Origin: JBFIHZ01 sp041601535
Lineage (GTDB): Bacteria; Pseudomonadota; Gammaproteobacteria; Xanthomonadales; SZUA-36
DNA: 30,364 nucleotides
Assembly (NCBI GenBank): GCA_041601535.1
Contig: JBFIHZ010000007.1
Location: forward strand, 1 to 30,364
Reading direction: 5' to 3'
In this document: positions 16,558-25,051 of the stretch, piece after piece
Layout of the letters: every line of letters begins with the position of its first letter
Numbering within the stretch: the stretch's first letter is position 1
Translations under genes and position numbers: made by a program
The notes under the pieces: model-generated
The model's input: the letters and a program-made list of their open reading frames with translations, nothing else
What the model was told of the DNA's origin: nothing
The model's database searches: none

Positions 16558-16833
16558 TCAGCGGAAGATCAGCCAGCTCAGGTAAGCGATCAGGAAAATA
16601 ATGATTGGCAACACCACGATCAGGGCCTTGCGTGCCATACCCATAATGGCGGCGCCGGAGTTTTGCATTTTTTCCGCGCGGTCCTGCAGCTTTTCAGCCC
16701 GGTCAAACTGCTTGCGGGCCATTTCAAACTGCTCGGCCTGAACCCGCAGGGCCTGTTGCTGTAGTTCCAGCTGTGTTTGCTGATTGCGCTCAATAGCCCG
16801 CAGGGTTTCCAGGATCTGCTCGTTTTCGTTCAC
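16558..16833 (-). CDS. Small coiled-coil protein with C-terminal membrane anchor
   Basis: This 91-residue protein starts with about 60 residues of Gln/Glu/Lys/Arg-rich heptad-like helix (for example RKQFDRAEKLQDRAEKM) and ends with one transmembrane segment (about 69-89, LIVVLPIIIFLIAYLSWLIF). This gives a tail-anchored layout with the coiled coil probably in the cytoplasm. The start is GTG at 16833 with AAGGAG six bases upstream, a very good site. It is convergent with the second nhaB and divergent from the next gene. The function is unknown. Confidence 0.78.
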   Translation of the reverse strand: MNENEQILETLRAIERNQQTQLELQQQALRVQAEQFEMARKQFDRAEKLQDRAEKMQNSGAAIMGMARKALIVVLPIIIFLIAYLSWLIFR

Positions 16834-16997
16834 ACCTGACTCCTTTGTCGGCTGGCGGGTTTACGGCTCGGCCTGTAAGCAGGCGCTGTATGCGCCCGTG
16901 GTCACGACACTTCAGCCGAACAATCCGCACCTGCATTTTTCACCCGGTCAGTGTACCCTTTTGCAACTGTTTTTCGACCCTGGTCAGGCTACGCATA

Positions 16998-17417
16998 ATG
17001 AACAGAACCCGAAGTCCACGCATCCAGCTACTGCGTCACGCTGCGGTTTTGCAGTTGAAACTGCTGGTTGATGGTATGCGCGATGCGCTGCTGATACCCG
17101 TTTCCCTGGTGGCCACCGCCCTGGGTCTGCTGCGCAGCGGCGAAGACCCTGAACGCGAGTTTCTGCGGGTGTTGAAGATGGGCCGGCGCAGCGAACGCTG
17201 GATCAACCTGTTTGGACAGCAGGCCCCGATTGGGCGTCGATATCCTTCCGGCTCAATGGATCAACTGCTGGACCGGGTGGAAGCAGTGGTAATGGATCAG
17301 TACCGCAAGGGACACACCGCCGATGAGGCGAGAACCGCGATCACTGAAGCACTGCAACAGGACAAAGACCAGCCAGCCGCCGAGCCGGCGGAGGACCACC
17401 TGGCGGGCGACAAGTAG
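16998..17417 (+). CDS. Hypothetical protein
   Basis: This 139-residue protein has a basic N-terminus (MNRTRSPRIQLLRH) and a hydrophobic stretch (about 34-50, ALLIPVSLVATALGLL) that may be membrane-associated. A soluble region with GRRSERWINLFGQQ follows, then an acidic Ala/Glu/Gln-rich tail. I do not recognise the family. The ATG at 16998 with AGG about nine bases upstream is preferred; the frame continues upstream but the extra 51 codons read as non-coding. A GC-rich dyad without a T-run (17437-17455) follows the stop. Confidence 0.65.
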   Translation: MNRTRSPRIQLLRHAAVLQLKLLVDGMRDALLIPVSLVATALGLLRSGEDPEREFLRVLKMGRRSERWINLFGQQAPIGRRYPSGSMDQLLDRVEAVVMDQYRKGHTADEARTAITEALQQDKDQPAAEPAEDHLAGDK

Positions 17418-17534
17418 GACTACACGTGGGGCTGGTTGCGCCCGGCGGGGGCGCAGTAAGGGCAACAAGGATGGAAACCCTGAGACGGGCGGCGACGCCT
17501 GGTGACAGGCCCGCGCCTGCTTACTGGCCCGGAA

Positions 17535-17969
17535 TCAGTATGAACCCGCGATGTACTGCGACAGCTGCTCTACTTCGGCTTCCTTTTCCTGCAGCATGTG
17601 CTTGACCAGGTCGCCGAGGGAAACAATGCCGACCATGGAATCCTGGTCCACCACCACCAAATGCCGGCAACGGCACTCCGTCATGATTTCCATTGCCGTA
17701 TCCAGGGATTCCTGGGGACTCACCGTGATTAATGGTGAAGACATCACATCGCGCAACGGCGTATTGGATGAAGACCGGCCTTTCAGCGCGATTTTCCGCA
17801 AATAGTCGCGTTCGGTGAAGATGCCACAGGGTTCCTGCCCGTCCTGAATGACCAATGCACCAACATTGGCCTGGGACATAATGCCGATGGCCTCCAGCAC
17901 CGAGGCACCACTGTGAATGGTTAGGACCGTACCCCCCTTGCGGCCCAGGATCTCGTGGATCGTGGACAT
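17535..17969 (-). CDS. Tandem CBS-domain protein
   Basis: This 144-residue protein consists of two CBS motifs (about 10-60 and 75-130), which together form a Bateman module that binds adenine nucleotides. Typical segments are ASVLEAIGIMSQANVGALVIQDG, GIFTERDYLRKI, DVMSSPLITVSPQESLDTAMEIM and HLVVVDQDSMVGIVSLGDLVKHM. No effector domain is attached, so it probably senses energy state and acts on another protein. The ATG has AAGG nine bases upstream. The partner is not evident from the neighbours. Confidence 0.9.
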   Translation of the reverse strand: MSTIHEILGRKGGTVLTIHSGASVLEAIGIMSQANVGALVIQDGQEPCGIFTERDYLRKIALKGRSSSNTPLRDVMSSPLITVSPQESLDTAMEIMTECRCRHLVVVDQDSMVGIVSLGDLVKHMLQEKEAEVEQLSQYIAGSY

Positions 17970-18045
17970 GGCTTGCTACCTTGAGTAAACGGTTTCAGCT
18001 TCCAGTCTATACCACTGGGGGGCATTTTCAATGCCGCTGGGGCGA

Positions 18046-18321
18046 TTATTCGCGCCGCCTGGACACCACGGTGTACTCGGCATCAAGAATATCGCGGTTT
18101 TCATCCGGCTTGCCGGTGCGTTCGGATTGCACCGGCGCACCGCGCCGCAACCACCAGCCACGCAACCAGAACGACAGGCCAAACACCAGGCCCGCAACCA
18201 GCAATATGCCCAACACTATCAGGCCAAAAAAGAACGCACCGGCCAGCACCAACAGGCCAAGCACGGCGCTGAACACCCGCAGCAAGGGGTTCATGGGTGG
18301 TGCACTGATGTAGTATCTCAT
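18046..18321 (-). CDS. Small membrane protein
   Basis: This 91-residue protein has about 45 continuous hydrophobic residues (about 14-58) that likely form two transmembrane helices. A Trp/Arg-rich turn (FWLRGWWLRRG) and a polar C-terminal tail ending in RRRE follow. The ATG at 18321 is supported by AGGA four bases upstream; an open frame upstream to 18441 overlaps the divergent Rieske gene and is unlikely to be translated. The family is unknown to me. Confidence 0.65.
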   Translation of the reverse strand: MRYYISAPPMNPLLRVFSAVLGLLVLAGAFFFGLIVLGILLVAGLVFGLSFWLRGWWLRRGAPVQSERTGKPDENRDILDAEYTVVSRRRE

Positions 18322-18377
18322 GTCGTCCTGTTCACTCGTGTATTCTTGCCATATGGGACCGGCAACAGGGCAGATCA

Positions 18378-18725
18378 ATGTCAACGCGTTTATGCAGCCT
18401 TGCAGAAATTGGCGAACAGGGCAAAGAAGTGGCGATACCATCAGCGCGGGGTCAACAATACCTGATGTTGTTTCATCGCGCCGGGCAGGTGCTGGCTTTC
18501 CATAATGTTTGCCCGCACCAGGGCCGCGCGCTGAACTGGACGCCCGACCGTTTTCTGTTCAGTCCGGAAGGCTGCCTGATCTGCCCGCACCATGGGGCCA
18601 GCTTTGAACTGCCGTCGGGTACCTGCGTGGCAGGGCCTTGTGTCGGCGCCAGCCTGCAGCCGGTAGCGGTAGACGTAAAGGATGACGCTGTCTGGCTGAG
18701 CGGCAAGTCCGCGGTTGATACATGA
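18378..18725 (+). CDS. Rieske [2Fe-2S] ferredoxin-like protein
   Basis: This 115-residue soluble Rieske protein binds its cluster through C45-x-H47 (CPHQGR) and C69-x-x-H72 (CPHHG). The rest fits the small stand-alone Rieske family, including LNWTPDRFL between the two motifs and CVAGPC near residue 83. It is likely an electron carrier for an unidentified oxygenase or reductase; none is encoded next to it. The ATG at 18378 has AGGG eight bases upstream. It shares a 56-base divergent spacer with the small membrane protein gene. Confidence 0.9.
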   Translation: MSTRLCSLAEIGEQGKEVAIPSARGQQYLMLFHRAGQVLAFHNVCPHQGRALNWTPDRFLFSPEGCLICPHHGASFELPSGTCVAGPCVGASLQPVAVDVKDDAVWLSGKSAVDT

Positions 18726-18794
18726 CGCCAGCAATGAGCCGGGGGTTCAGCAGGCACCTGGCCCAGGCCCTGATCCAACCTGCGGGCCGGCGCT

Positions 18795-20642
18795 TCAGCC
18801 GCCGGCAAACAACAGGTTGACCATGCCGAGCATCACCACCAGGAAAATAACGCTCATGATGCTGCCCACCCGGATAAAGTCCGCCACCCGGTAACCACCC
18901 GGCCCCATGATCAGCGCGTTCACCTGGTGGGTGGGCAGGATAAACGCATTGGAAGTGGCCAGCGCTATGATCAATGCATACATGGTGGGATTATGGCCGG
19001 TGGCAATGGCGATACTGATGGCGATGGGTACCAGGATGGTGGTGGCACCCACATTGGACATCACCAGGCTGAACACCGTGGCCAGTACCGCCAGCGCCAC
19101 CTGAATCGCCAGCCCCGGCACATCACCCAGGATCAGCATGATCTCCTGGGCAATCCACGCGGCCGTGCCGGTGCGCTCCATCGCCTGGCCAAGCGGAATC
19201 AGGCTGGCCAGCAAAAACACCGATTTCCAGCTGACCGCGCTATACGCCTCGTCCATGCTCAGCACACCGGTGATGATCATGCCCATGGCGCCCACCAGCA
19301 GCGCGATGGACAGCCGGTAATCCGTAAAAATAATCATGAAAATCGCAATGGCGAAAAACAGCAAGGCATGCGCTACCTTGTTTGGCCTCTGCTCTTCCTT
19401 GGGGATTTCCGTGGCGACAATAAAATCCCGTTCCCGGCTGACCGCCGACAGGTCGGACCAGGTGCTGTGGGAAACCAGGCAGTCACCGGTTTCCATTTCC
19501 AGGTCCCGAATGCCGCGCACCAGCACCTCACCACGGCGGTTAATCGCCAGCACGCTGATGCCATAACGTTTTCTCAGCCTGGCTTCGTTGATGGTCTGGC
19601 CAATCAGGCGTGAACCCGGCGGCAGCACCACTTCGGAAATGCCGGCACGGCTGGCATTGAACAAGCCACCGAAGGTGCGCAAACGCGGCTGCACGCGGCA
19701 CTGATAGTTCAATGCGAAATGCCCCACCACGTCTCGCGTCCCCATCACGCCAAGGATGGTGCCTACCCAGATCATCTCATCCGACGGCGGCGCCAGGCGG
19801 GGTTCCTCGGTATTGCGGATGGCCAGCAGGATGGGCGCACCCTCCAGCTTTTCCGCATCACCGATTTTCATGCCCACCAGCGGGCTGTCCACGGTGACCA
19901 GCAGTTCGAACACATCACCCTTGATGCCATACACATCGGCGAAATAGGACTTGGTGCGGGCTGGCGAACCCACTGATTTCTCCTTCGCTGCCGGCAGCAG
20001 GAAGCGCCCGCCAATCACGAAATAGAGGATGCCGGCGGCCAGCAAAGCCAGCCCCACCAGCGTGACATCAAACAAGTGGAACGGTTGCAGCGTCTCAATG
20101 CCCGGAGGCAGGGAACGGTTGGAGTTCGCAATCAGGTCATTCAGCAAAATCAAGGGTGACGAACCGACCATGGTCAGTGTGCCCCCGAGGATGGCGCAAA
20201 ACCCCATCGGCATCAGCAATTGCGACAAGGGGATCTGGGAGCGGGCCGAGATGCGCGAGGTTACCGGCAGGAACAGTGCGGTGGCGCCGACGTTTTGCAT
20301 GACACCGGAAATAATACCAACCGTGCCACAAATCATCGGCGAGATGCGGTTGAGGGTTGAGCCGCCTACTTTCAGTATCCACGCGGCCACCAGGCTCATC
20401 ACGCCGGTGCGGTCCAGGCCGGCGCCCAGGATCATCACCGCGATAATGGACAGCACGGCATTTGACGCAAAGCCGTTGAACAGTTCGGTGGCGGGCACCA
20501 GGCCCAACACGCCAATAACCACCATCACCAGAATGGCGGCCACATCCACCCGCACCAGTTCCGAAACAAACAGACCTATCGTGGCGCTGAGTACCAGCAA
20601 CACCAGCATCATGTCGCCGGTAAGCGTCAGGCCTGTTTCCAT
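18795..20642 (-). CDS. SLC13/DASS family permease with two RCK_C (TrkA_C) domains
   Basis: This 615-residue inner-membrane transporter belongs to the divalent anion:Na+ symporter superfamily (dicarboxylates, sulfate or similar). Several helices lie on each side of a soluble insert. The insert (about 230-405) contains two regulatory RCK_C domains (FELLVTVDSPLVGMKIGDAEKLEG and ISEVVLPPGSRLIGQTINEARLRKR). The two family motifs occur as NVGATALFLPV in the N-half and SNVGATTILVPIAISIA in the C-half. The substrate cannot be read from sequence. The ATG at 20642 is very well supported by AGGAGG about seven bases upstream. Confidence 0.92.
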   Translation of the reverse strand: METGLTLTGDMMLVLLVLSATIGLFVSELVRVDVAAILVMVVIGVLGLVPATELFNGFASNAVLSIIAVMILGAGLDRTGVMSLVAAWILKVGGSTLNRISPMICGTVGIISGVMQNVGATALFLPVTSRISARSQIPLSQLLMPMGFCAILGGTLTMVGSSPLILLNDLIANSNRSLPPGIETLQPFHLFDVTLVGLALLAAGILYFVIGGRFLLPAAKEKSVGSPARTKSYFADVYGIKGDVFELLVTVDSPLVGMKIGDAEKLEGAPILLAIRNTEEPRLAPPSDEMIWVGTILGVMGTRDVVGHFALNYQCRVQPRLRTFGGLFNASRAGISEVVLPPGSRLIGQTINEARLRKRYGISVLAINRRGEVLVRGIRDLEMETGDCLVSHSTWSDLSAVSRERDFIVATEIPKEEQRPNKVAHALLFFAIAIFMIIFTDYRLSIALLVGAMGMIITGVLSMDEAYSAVSWKSVFLLASLIPLGQAMERTGTAAWIAQEIMLILGDVPGLAIQVALAVLATVFSLVMSNVGATTILVPIAISIAIATGHNPTMYALIIALATSNAFILPTHQVNALIMGPGGYRVADFIRVGSIMSVIFLVVMLGMVNLLFAGG

Positions 20643-20823
20643 GCATCCGCCTCCTGGATCATGACCTGCTGCAAGTTTCGTTTGGCGTCATGTGTGGTTC
20701 CCCCTGCCTGGGCCGGCCCCGTGTTACTGGACTATCGCTGGACTTTCCCGGCATCCCTGGGTTTCATGGTTTCCCCGGCTATCCTACCGTGCGCCTCGCA
20801 AGGAAACCATGGTAGCAAGCAAA

Positions 20824-21519
20824 TCAGGCATTGCGCACAAACAGCAGATCGCGAACTTCGTGACCCAGTCGTTCGCCGCGCTTCTCATACCTTGTGAGCG
20901 GCCGCCAGGCCGGCCGCGGGCAATAATCATTGCTGGCCGACTGGTTGCTGAACGCCGCACTGGCGGTCAGCACCTCCAACATGTGTTCGGCATAGGGCGT
21001 CCAGTCGGTCGCCATGTGCAGCACACCACCCGGCGCCAGTTTGCGCGCCAGCAAGGCAACAAAGTCCGGTTGCACAATACGCCGCTTGTGGTGGCGCTTT
21101 TTCGGCCACGGATCGGGAAAATAAAGCCGCGCGCCAGCCAGGCTGGCATCGGCCAGCCGGGTTTGCAGAAACTCCACCGCATCCGCGCAGGCCACCCGCA
21201 CGTTTTCCAGCCCGTGCTCCTCCAGTTTCAGCAACAGGTGGCCAACCCCGGGACGGTGTACCTCGACCCCAAGAAAATTTTCATCCGGCCTGGCCTGCGC
21301 CATCAGCCAGGTGGAATCGCCATTGCCAAAACCAATGTCCAGTACCACCGGCGCCTTGTTGCCGAACTCGCGCGCGAGATCCAGCGGTGCATCGCCCGGC
21401 TCGATACCGTAGCGTGGCCACAGCTCGTCCAGCGCGCGTTGCTGCGCGACGGTCAGCCGGCCGCCGCGCAATACAAAGCTGCGCACCGGCCTTGATTTGA
21501 TGTTTTCTTCGGTTGACAA
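20824..21519 (-). CDS. trmB: tRNA (guanine-N7-)-methyltransferase
   Basis: TrmB makes m7G46 in the variable loop of tRNA using S-adenosylmethionine. The protein shows the N-terminal RSFVLRGGRLT, the SAM-binding VVLDIGFGNGDSTWLMAQ and the family motif LYFPDPWPKKRHHKRR. The start is uncertain because no ATG or GTG lies at the expected place. I chose TTG at 21519 (231 residues), which has AGGG a suitable distance upstream; TTG at 21570 would add 17 residues. E. coli TrmB has 239. It diverges from yqgE. Confidence 0.92.
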   Translation of the reverse strand: MSTEENIKSRPVRSFVLRGGRLTVAQQRALDELWPRYGIEPGDAPLDLAREFGNKAPVVLDIGFGNGDSTWLMAQARPDENFLGVEVHRPGVGHLLLKLEEHGLENVRVACADAVEFLQTRLADASLAGARLYFPDPWPKKRHHKRRIVQPDFVALLARKLAPGGVLHMATDWTPYAEHMLEVLTASAAFSNQSASNDYCPRPAWRPLTRYEKRGERLGHEVRDLLFVRNA

Positions 21520-21659
21520 AAAAATGCCCTGAACGTGTCGGTGGATTGCGGTTGCGCTGTATTGTAGCAATTGCGGAGAGCCGGTTGGCAGAACGTCTCG
21601 CGGCTCATTTCAACCCATCAGGCTTGAATTATTACCCGGTAAAGCCCAATCTGGAGAGC

Positions 21660-22241
21660 ATGAGCAAGGAAACTTCCAGCACCTTCAGCGGCTATCTCGA
21701 CCAGCAGATGTTGATTGCCATGCCCGGCATGGCTGACGGCAACTTCACCGGCAGCGTTACGCTGCTGTGCCAGCACAACGACGAGCACGCCATCGGCATC
21801 ACCATCAACCGCCTGTCTGATTTCACCCTCGGTGAAATCCTGGCGCAGTTGCATATCGATTGCGATGACGAAGCCATCCGCAAGCTGCCGGTTGTGGAAG
21901 GTGGGCCGGTAGCTCCTGACCGCGGCTTTGTGCTGCATACCCCGCGTGAAGGATTTGAATCCAGCCTGTCCATCAGCCCTGAGATCATGGTAACGACTTC
22001 GCGCGATGTACTGGCGGCCATTGCCCGCGGTGAAGGCCCGGAAAAATACCTGGTGGCGCTGGGTTATGCCGGCTGGGGTGGCGGCCAACTGGAGGGTGAA
22101 ATGCGCGAAAATGCCTGGCTGTCGGTGCAAGCCGACAGCACCATCGTCTTCGACCTGCCTCTGCCCAACCGCTATGAAGAAGCGCTGGGCCGGCTGGGGA
22201 TCAAGGTTGACCGCCTGCACCTGGAAGGTGGGCATGCCTGA
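21660..22241 (+). CDS. yqgE: YqgE/AlgH family protein (UPF0301)
   Basis: This 193-residue protein belongs to the YqgE/AlgH family, a conserved family of unclear function (E. coli YqgE has 187). The family hallmarks are LDQQMLIAMPGMADGNFTGSV, GITINR, PVVEGGPV, RGFVLHT and YAGWGGGQLEGEM. The ATG at 21660 has GGAG four to five bases upstream; the frame remains open 49 codons further but without similarity. Its stop overlaps the start of ruvX by 8 bases, the usual conserved pairing of these two genes. Confidence 0.95.
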   Translation: MSKETSSTFSGYLDQQMLIAMPGMADGNFTGSVTLLCQHNDEHAIGITINRLSDFTLGEILAQLHIDCDDEAIRKLPVVEGGPVAPDRGFVLHTPREGFESSLSISPEIMVTTSRDVLAAIARGEGPEKYLVALGYAGWGGGQLEGEMRENAWLSVQADSTIVFDLPLPNRYEEALGRLGIKVDRLHLEGGHA

Positions 22242-22719
22242 AACCGCGATTCCGCGCGGCTATGTTCTCGGTTTTGATTTTGGCTTGAAACGTATTGGCG
22301 TGGCGGTTGGCCAGGCCGCAACCCGCACCGCCAGCAGCCTGGAAACCATCAGCCATGGCCAGCAGCCGGACTGGCAGGCCCTCGACCGCCTGGTGGGCGA
22401 GTGGCAACCCGGCCTGTTCGTGGTGGGCCTGCCCCTCAACGGTGCGGGCGAGGAAACCGAAATGTCCAAAGCGGCCCGGCGCTTTGGAGCCCGGCTGCAA
22501 AAGCGCTACCAGCGGGATTGCCTGTTCGCCGACGAACGCCTGAGTTCCCGCGCGGCAGAAGCCCGTTTCGCTCAGATGCGCTCCAGCGGCGAGTTGAAAC
22601 GCAAACATGCCGCCCGGCTGGATTCCATGGCGGCACAAATCATCCTCGAAAACTGGTTACAATCTCTGCCGGCGGAATCCAACTCCGCTCAGCCGGGCCA
22701 ATTGCCACGGGCTGAATAA
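22234..22719 (+). CDS. ruvX: Putative pre-16S rRNA nuclease / Holliday junction resolvase RuvX (YqgF)
   Basis: This 161-residue RNase H-like nuclease is proposed to trim the 5' end of 16S rRNA and has also been called a Holliday junction resolvase. The active-site Asp lies in LGFDFGLKRIGVAVG, the Glu in ADERLSSRAAEARF, and the last Asp in ARLDSMAAQIILENWL. It overlaps yqgE by 8 bases and has GGAAGG upstream of its ATG. The C-terminal 20 residues are polar and look disordered. In pseudomonads pyrR normally follows; here an 81-base leader and pyrB follow. Confidence 0.94.
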   Translation: MPETAIPRGYVLGFDFGLKRIGVAVGQAATRTASSLETISHGQQPDWQALDRLVGEWQPGLFVVGLPLNGAGEETEMSKAARRFGARLQKRYQRDCLFADERLSSRAAEARFAQMRSSGELKRKHAARLDSMAAQIILENWLQSLPAESNSAQPGQLPRAE

Positions 22720-22738
22720 TTCTCGCAAGGGCACCGTC

Positions 22739-22801
22739 ATGAGCAGCGCAAGCAGCACCACAAAGAATCCACCGGACCTGCAGCCCCGGAGCACGTCTTG
22801 A
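22739..22801 (+). CDS. 20-codon upstream ORF overlapping the pyrB start
   Basis: ATG at 22739 with AAGGG eight bases upstream opens a 20-codon frame rich in Ser, Thr and Pro (MSSASSTTKN...). It ends in TGA at 22799-22801, sharing its last A with the pyrB ATG. This TGATG overlap is typical of translational coupling. The frame is not that of pyrB. No pyrimidine-rich coding run or terminator is present, so it does not look like a PyrL-type attenuator. It may be a real leader peptide or chance. Confidence 0.45.
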   Translation: MSSASSTTKNPPDLQPRSTS

Positions 22802-23730
22802 TGCAATCCGCGCCGCTGAACCACTTCACCCATACCGATGATTGCAGCGATGCGCAGTTGCACGAGTTACTGGACCTGTCGCTGCGCGTTGCCGCCAACC
22901 CGGCAGCCTTGAGCAATGCCCTCAGCGGCCAGTTGTTGATCAACCTGTTTTACGAAGCCAGCACGCGCACACGGGTGTCGTTTGAGACCGCCGCCAAGCG
23001 TCTTGGCATGCACGTGGTCAACATTTCAGCAACCGGCAGTTCGGTGGAGAAAGGTGAAACCCTGCACGACACCTTTGACACTTTGCAGGCCATGCAACCG
23101 GATTTCGTGGTGCTGCGCCACCCCCAGGAAGGCGCGGCCGCGGAGTTGGCGGCCCGGGCCGAGCCCGGCACCCACATCATCAACGCCGGCGACGGCACTG
23201 CCGCCCATCCCACCCAGGCGCTGCTGGATGCGGTAACGCTGAAGCGCACCTTTGACGACCTTTCCAGCCTGACTATCGTAATGGCGGGCGACATCCGTCA
23301 TTCACGGGTGGCGCGCTCCAGCCTGTTATTGCTGCGGCGTCTGGGAGTGGGCGAGATCCGCCTGGCCGGCCCGGCCGATTTCATTCCCGGCGAAAAGACC
23401 ACCGCCGGTTTACCGGTGTATGAACGGTTTGATGAAGCACTGAGCGGCGCCGACGTGATCATGATGCTGCGCATCCAGAAGGAGCGCATAACCGGCCTGA
23501 ATATCCCGCTGACCGAAGATTACCATCGCGACTGGGGCCTGACCGAAGCACGGCTGGCACTGGCCGCCCCCGGCTGCCGGGTGCTGCACCCCGGCCCGAT
23601 CAACCGCGGCGTGGAGATTGCATCAGCCGTAGCCGACGGTCCGCAATCCTTGATCCGCCAGCAAGTGCGCAACGGCCTGCACACGCGCATGGCCCTGCTG
23701 CTTGCGCTGGCTGGCCATACCACCGGCTGA
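22801..23730 (+). CDS. pyrB: Aspartate carbamoyltransferase catalytic chain
   Basis: PyrB joins carbamoyl phosphate and aspartate in the second step of pyrimidine synthesis. The 309-residue protein has the carbamoyl-phosphate loop FYEASTRTRVSFETAAKRLG, the 80s-loop Lys in SSVEKGET, GDGTAAHPTQALLDA, the aspartate-domain MLRIQKERI and HPGPINRGVEI. The length is that of the simple catalytic chain (E. coli 311) and lacks the N-terminal extension of the Pseudomonas enzyme. No pyrI, pyrR or pyrC-like gene is next to it, so its regulation differs from both the E. coli and Pseudomonas layouts. CGGAG stands nine bases before the ATG at 22801, and a short ORF ends on it. Confidence 0.95.
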   Translation: MQSAPLNHFTHTDDCSDAQLHELLDLSLRVAANPAALSNALSGQLLINLFYEASTRTRVSFETAAKRLGMHVVNISATGSSVEKGETLHDTFDTLQAMQPDFVVLRHPQEGAAAELAARAEPGTHIINAGDGTAAHPTQALLDAVTLKRTFDDLSSLTIVMAGDIRHSRVARSSLLLLRRLGVGEIRLAGPADFIPGEKTTAGLPVYERFDEALSGADVIMMLRIQKERITGLNIPLTEDYHRDWGLTEARLALAAPGCRVLHPGPINRGVEIASAVADGPQSLIRQQVRNGLHTRMALLLALAGHTTG

Positions 23731-23808
23731 TGCTACCGGAACGTCCAGGGTGCGCAGTCCGCAACCCGGCCCGGCTGCGCCACTGAGCCGGCCAGGCAGA
23801 CATAAACC

Positions 23809-24306
23809 ATGGCGTCTGTACACAGCTTTCCACCTCTGGCCCGCGCCACCGCCCACACACTGATCCTGGGCAGCATGCCGGGGCGGGAATCACTGCGCCA
23901 GGTACGCTACTACGCCCATCCGCGCAATGCATTCTGGCCCATTGTCAGCGAACTGCTGGATATAGAAGGCGATGATTACCCGCAAAAAGTCACCGCCCTG
24001 CTACAGCGGGATTACGCATTATGGGATGTGCTGCAATCCTGTCAGCGGCCCGGCAGCCTGGATTCAGCCATTCGCGCCAGCAGCGTGGTCGCCAATGATT
24101 TCACCGGCTTTTTCAGTCAGCACCCCCACATCCGCCGGGTGTTTTTCAACGGTGCCACGGCCGAGTCGCTGTACCGTAAACACGTGCTTAAGGCTCTGCC
24201 ACCCGGGCCGCGGGAACTGCCGCTGATGCGCCTGCCGTCAACCAGCCCGGCCCATGCCAGCCTGGATCTGCCGCAAAAACGCCAGCAATGGCGCGCCATT
24301 CTTTAA
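23809..24306 (+). CDS. Uracil-DNA glycosylase superfamily protein, family 6 (hypoxanthine-DNA glycosylase type)
   Basis: This 165-residue protein of the UDG superfamily probably removes deaminated bases such as hypoxanthine from DNA. It has the family-6-like motif 1 region LILGSMPGRESLRQVRYYAHPRNAFW, the mid-region YALWDVLQSCQRPGSLDSAI and motif 2 LPSTSPAHAS near the C-terminus. The first hydrolysis motif has GSMPG, where classical families have GQDPY or GEAPG, in keeping with family 6. The start ATG at 23809 follows pyrB by 78 bases; whether they are co-transcribed is unclear. Confidence 0.85.
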   Translation: MASVHSFPPLARATAHTLILGSMPGRESLRQVRYYAHPRNAFWPIVSELLDIEGDDYPQKVTALLQRDYALWDVLQSCQRPGSLDSAIRASSVVANDFTGFFSQHPHIRRVFFNGATAESLYRKHVLKALPPGPRELPLMRLPSTSPAHASLDLPQKRQQWRAIL

Positions 24307-24390
24307 ACCGCGCTGCGTTTCAACACACGGCCGTCCGGCTTGAGCAATGCGCCCGTCCGCGAGGCCGGGAGGGTGGACGGCAGCACACCA

Positions 24391-24418
24391 TTCTGCATGG
24401 CCGCGCTTGTTCTATAAT
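24391..24418 (+). promoter_or_regulatory. Promoter of the LOG-VOC gene pair
   Basis: A perfect TATAAT (24413-24418) stands 16 bases after TTCTGC (24391-24396). Transcription would start near 24425, about 35 bases before the LOG-family ATG at 24460. Confidence 0.6.
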
Positions 24419-24459
24419 GCGGAGCTTGTGTTGATCGAGCGCTTAACCGAAAAAGACCG

Positions 24460-25041
24460 ATGAAAAGAATCTGTGTGTACTGCGGCTCCAACCCGGGCCG
24501 TCTGCCTGAATATCGTGCCGCCGCCCGCGCCCTGGGCCACGAACTGGTCAGCCGCGGGCTGGAGCTGGTTTACGGCGGCGCCAGCATCGGCGTCATGGGC
24601 GCAGTGGCCGATGCGGTGCTGGAGGCCGGCGGTACCGCCATCGGCGTGATACCGCACAGCCTGGCCACGCGCGAAGTGGCACACGACCAGCTGAGCGAAC
24701 TGGTGGTGGTGGATTCAATGCACGAGCGCAAGGCCCGCATGGCCGAATTGTCAGACGGCTTTGTGGCGCTGCCAGGTGGCTGGGGCACGTTTGAAGAAAT
24801 TTTTGAAGTGCTGACCTGGGCGCAGCTGGGGTTCCATGCCAAGCCCTGTGGCTTGCTGAATGTCGAGGGCTATTTTCATCACCTGGGCCAGTTCCTGGAT
24901 CATGCCATGCAGGAACGGTTTGTGCGCGAAGCCTACCGCCCGATGATTATCATGGAGAACCAGCCCGCGGTATTGCTGGACCGGTTCGCCAGCTACCAGG
25001 CGCCGCAGGTCAGAAAATGGATCGGGCCAGACGAAACATGA
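24460..25041 (+). CDS. LOG family protein (cytokinin riboside 5'-monophosphate phosphoribohydrolase type)
   Basis: This 193-residue Rossmann-fold protein of the LOG/TIGR00730 family splits nucleoside 5'-monophosphates, classically cytokinin precursors in plants, into base and ribose phosphate. The signature LPGGWGTFEEIFE (about 107-119) and the N-terminal CVYCGSNPG and VYGGASIGVMG loops are intact. The bacterial substrate is often AMP or unknown. The ATG at 24460 lies behind a good promoter. The VOC gene follows after 10 bases, so the two are probably one transcript. Confidence 0.93.
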   Translation: MKRICVYCGSNPGRLPEYRAAARALGHELVSRGLELVYGGASIGVMGAVADAVLEAGGTAIGVIPHSLATREVAHDQLSELVVVDSMHERKARMAELSDGFVALPGGWGTFEEIFEVLTWAQLGFHAKPCGLLNVEGYFHHLGQFLDHAMQERFVREAYRPMIIMENQPAVLLDRFASYQAPQVRKWIGPDET

Positions 25042-25051
25042 TGACGCCGCA

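Noticed and set aside
17437..17455. GC-rich dyad TGCGCCC/GGGCGCA between convergent genes
   Set aside because: It forms a stem but has no T tract on either strand, so it is not called as an intrinsic terminator.
22739..22801. PyrL-type attenuator before pyrB
   Set aside because: There is no uridine-rich pause run and no terminator hairpin with a T tract, so classical UTP-sensing attenuation is not supported.
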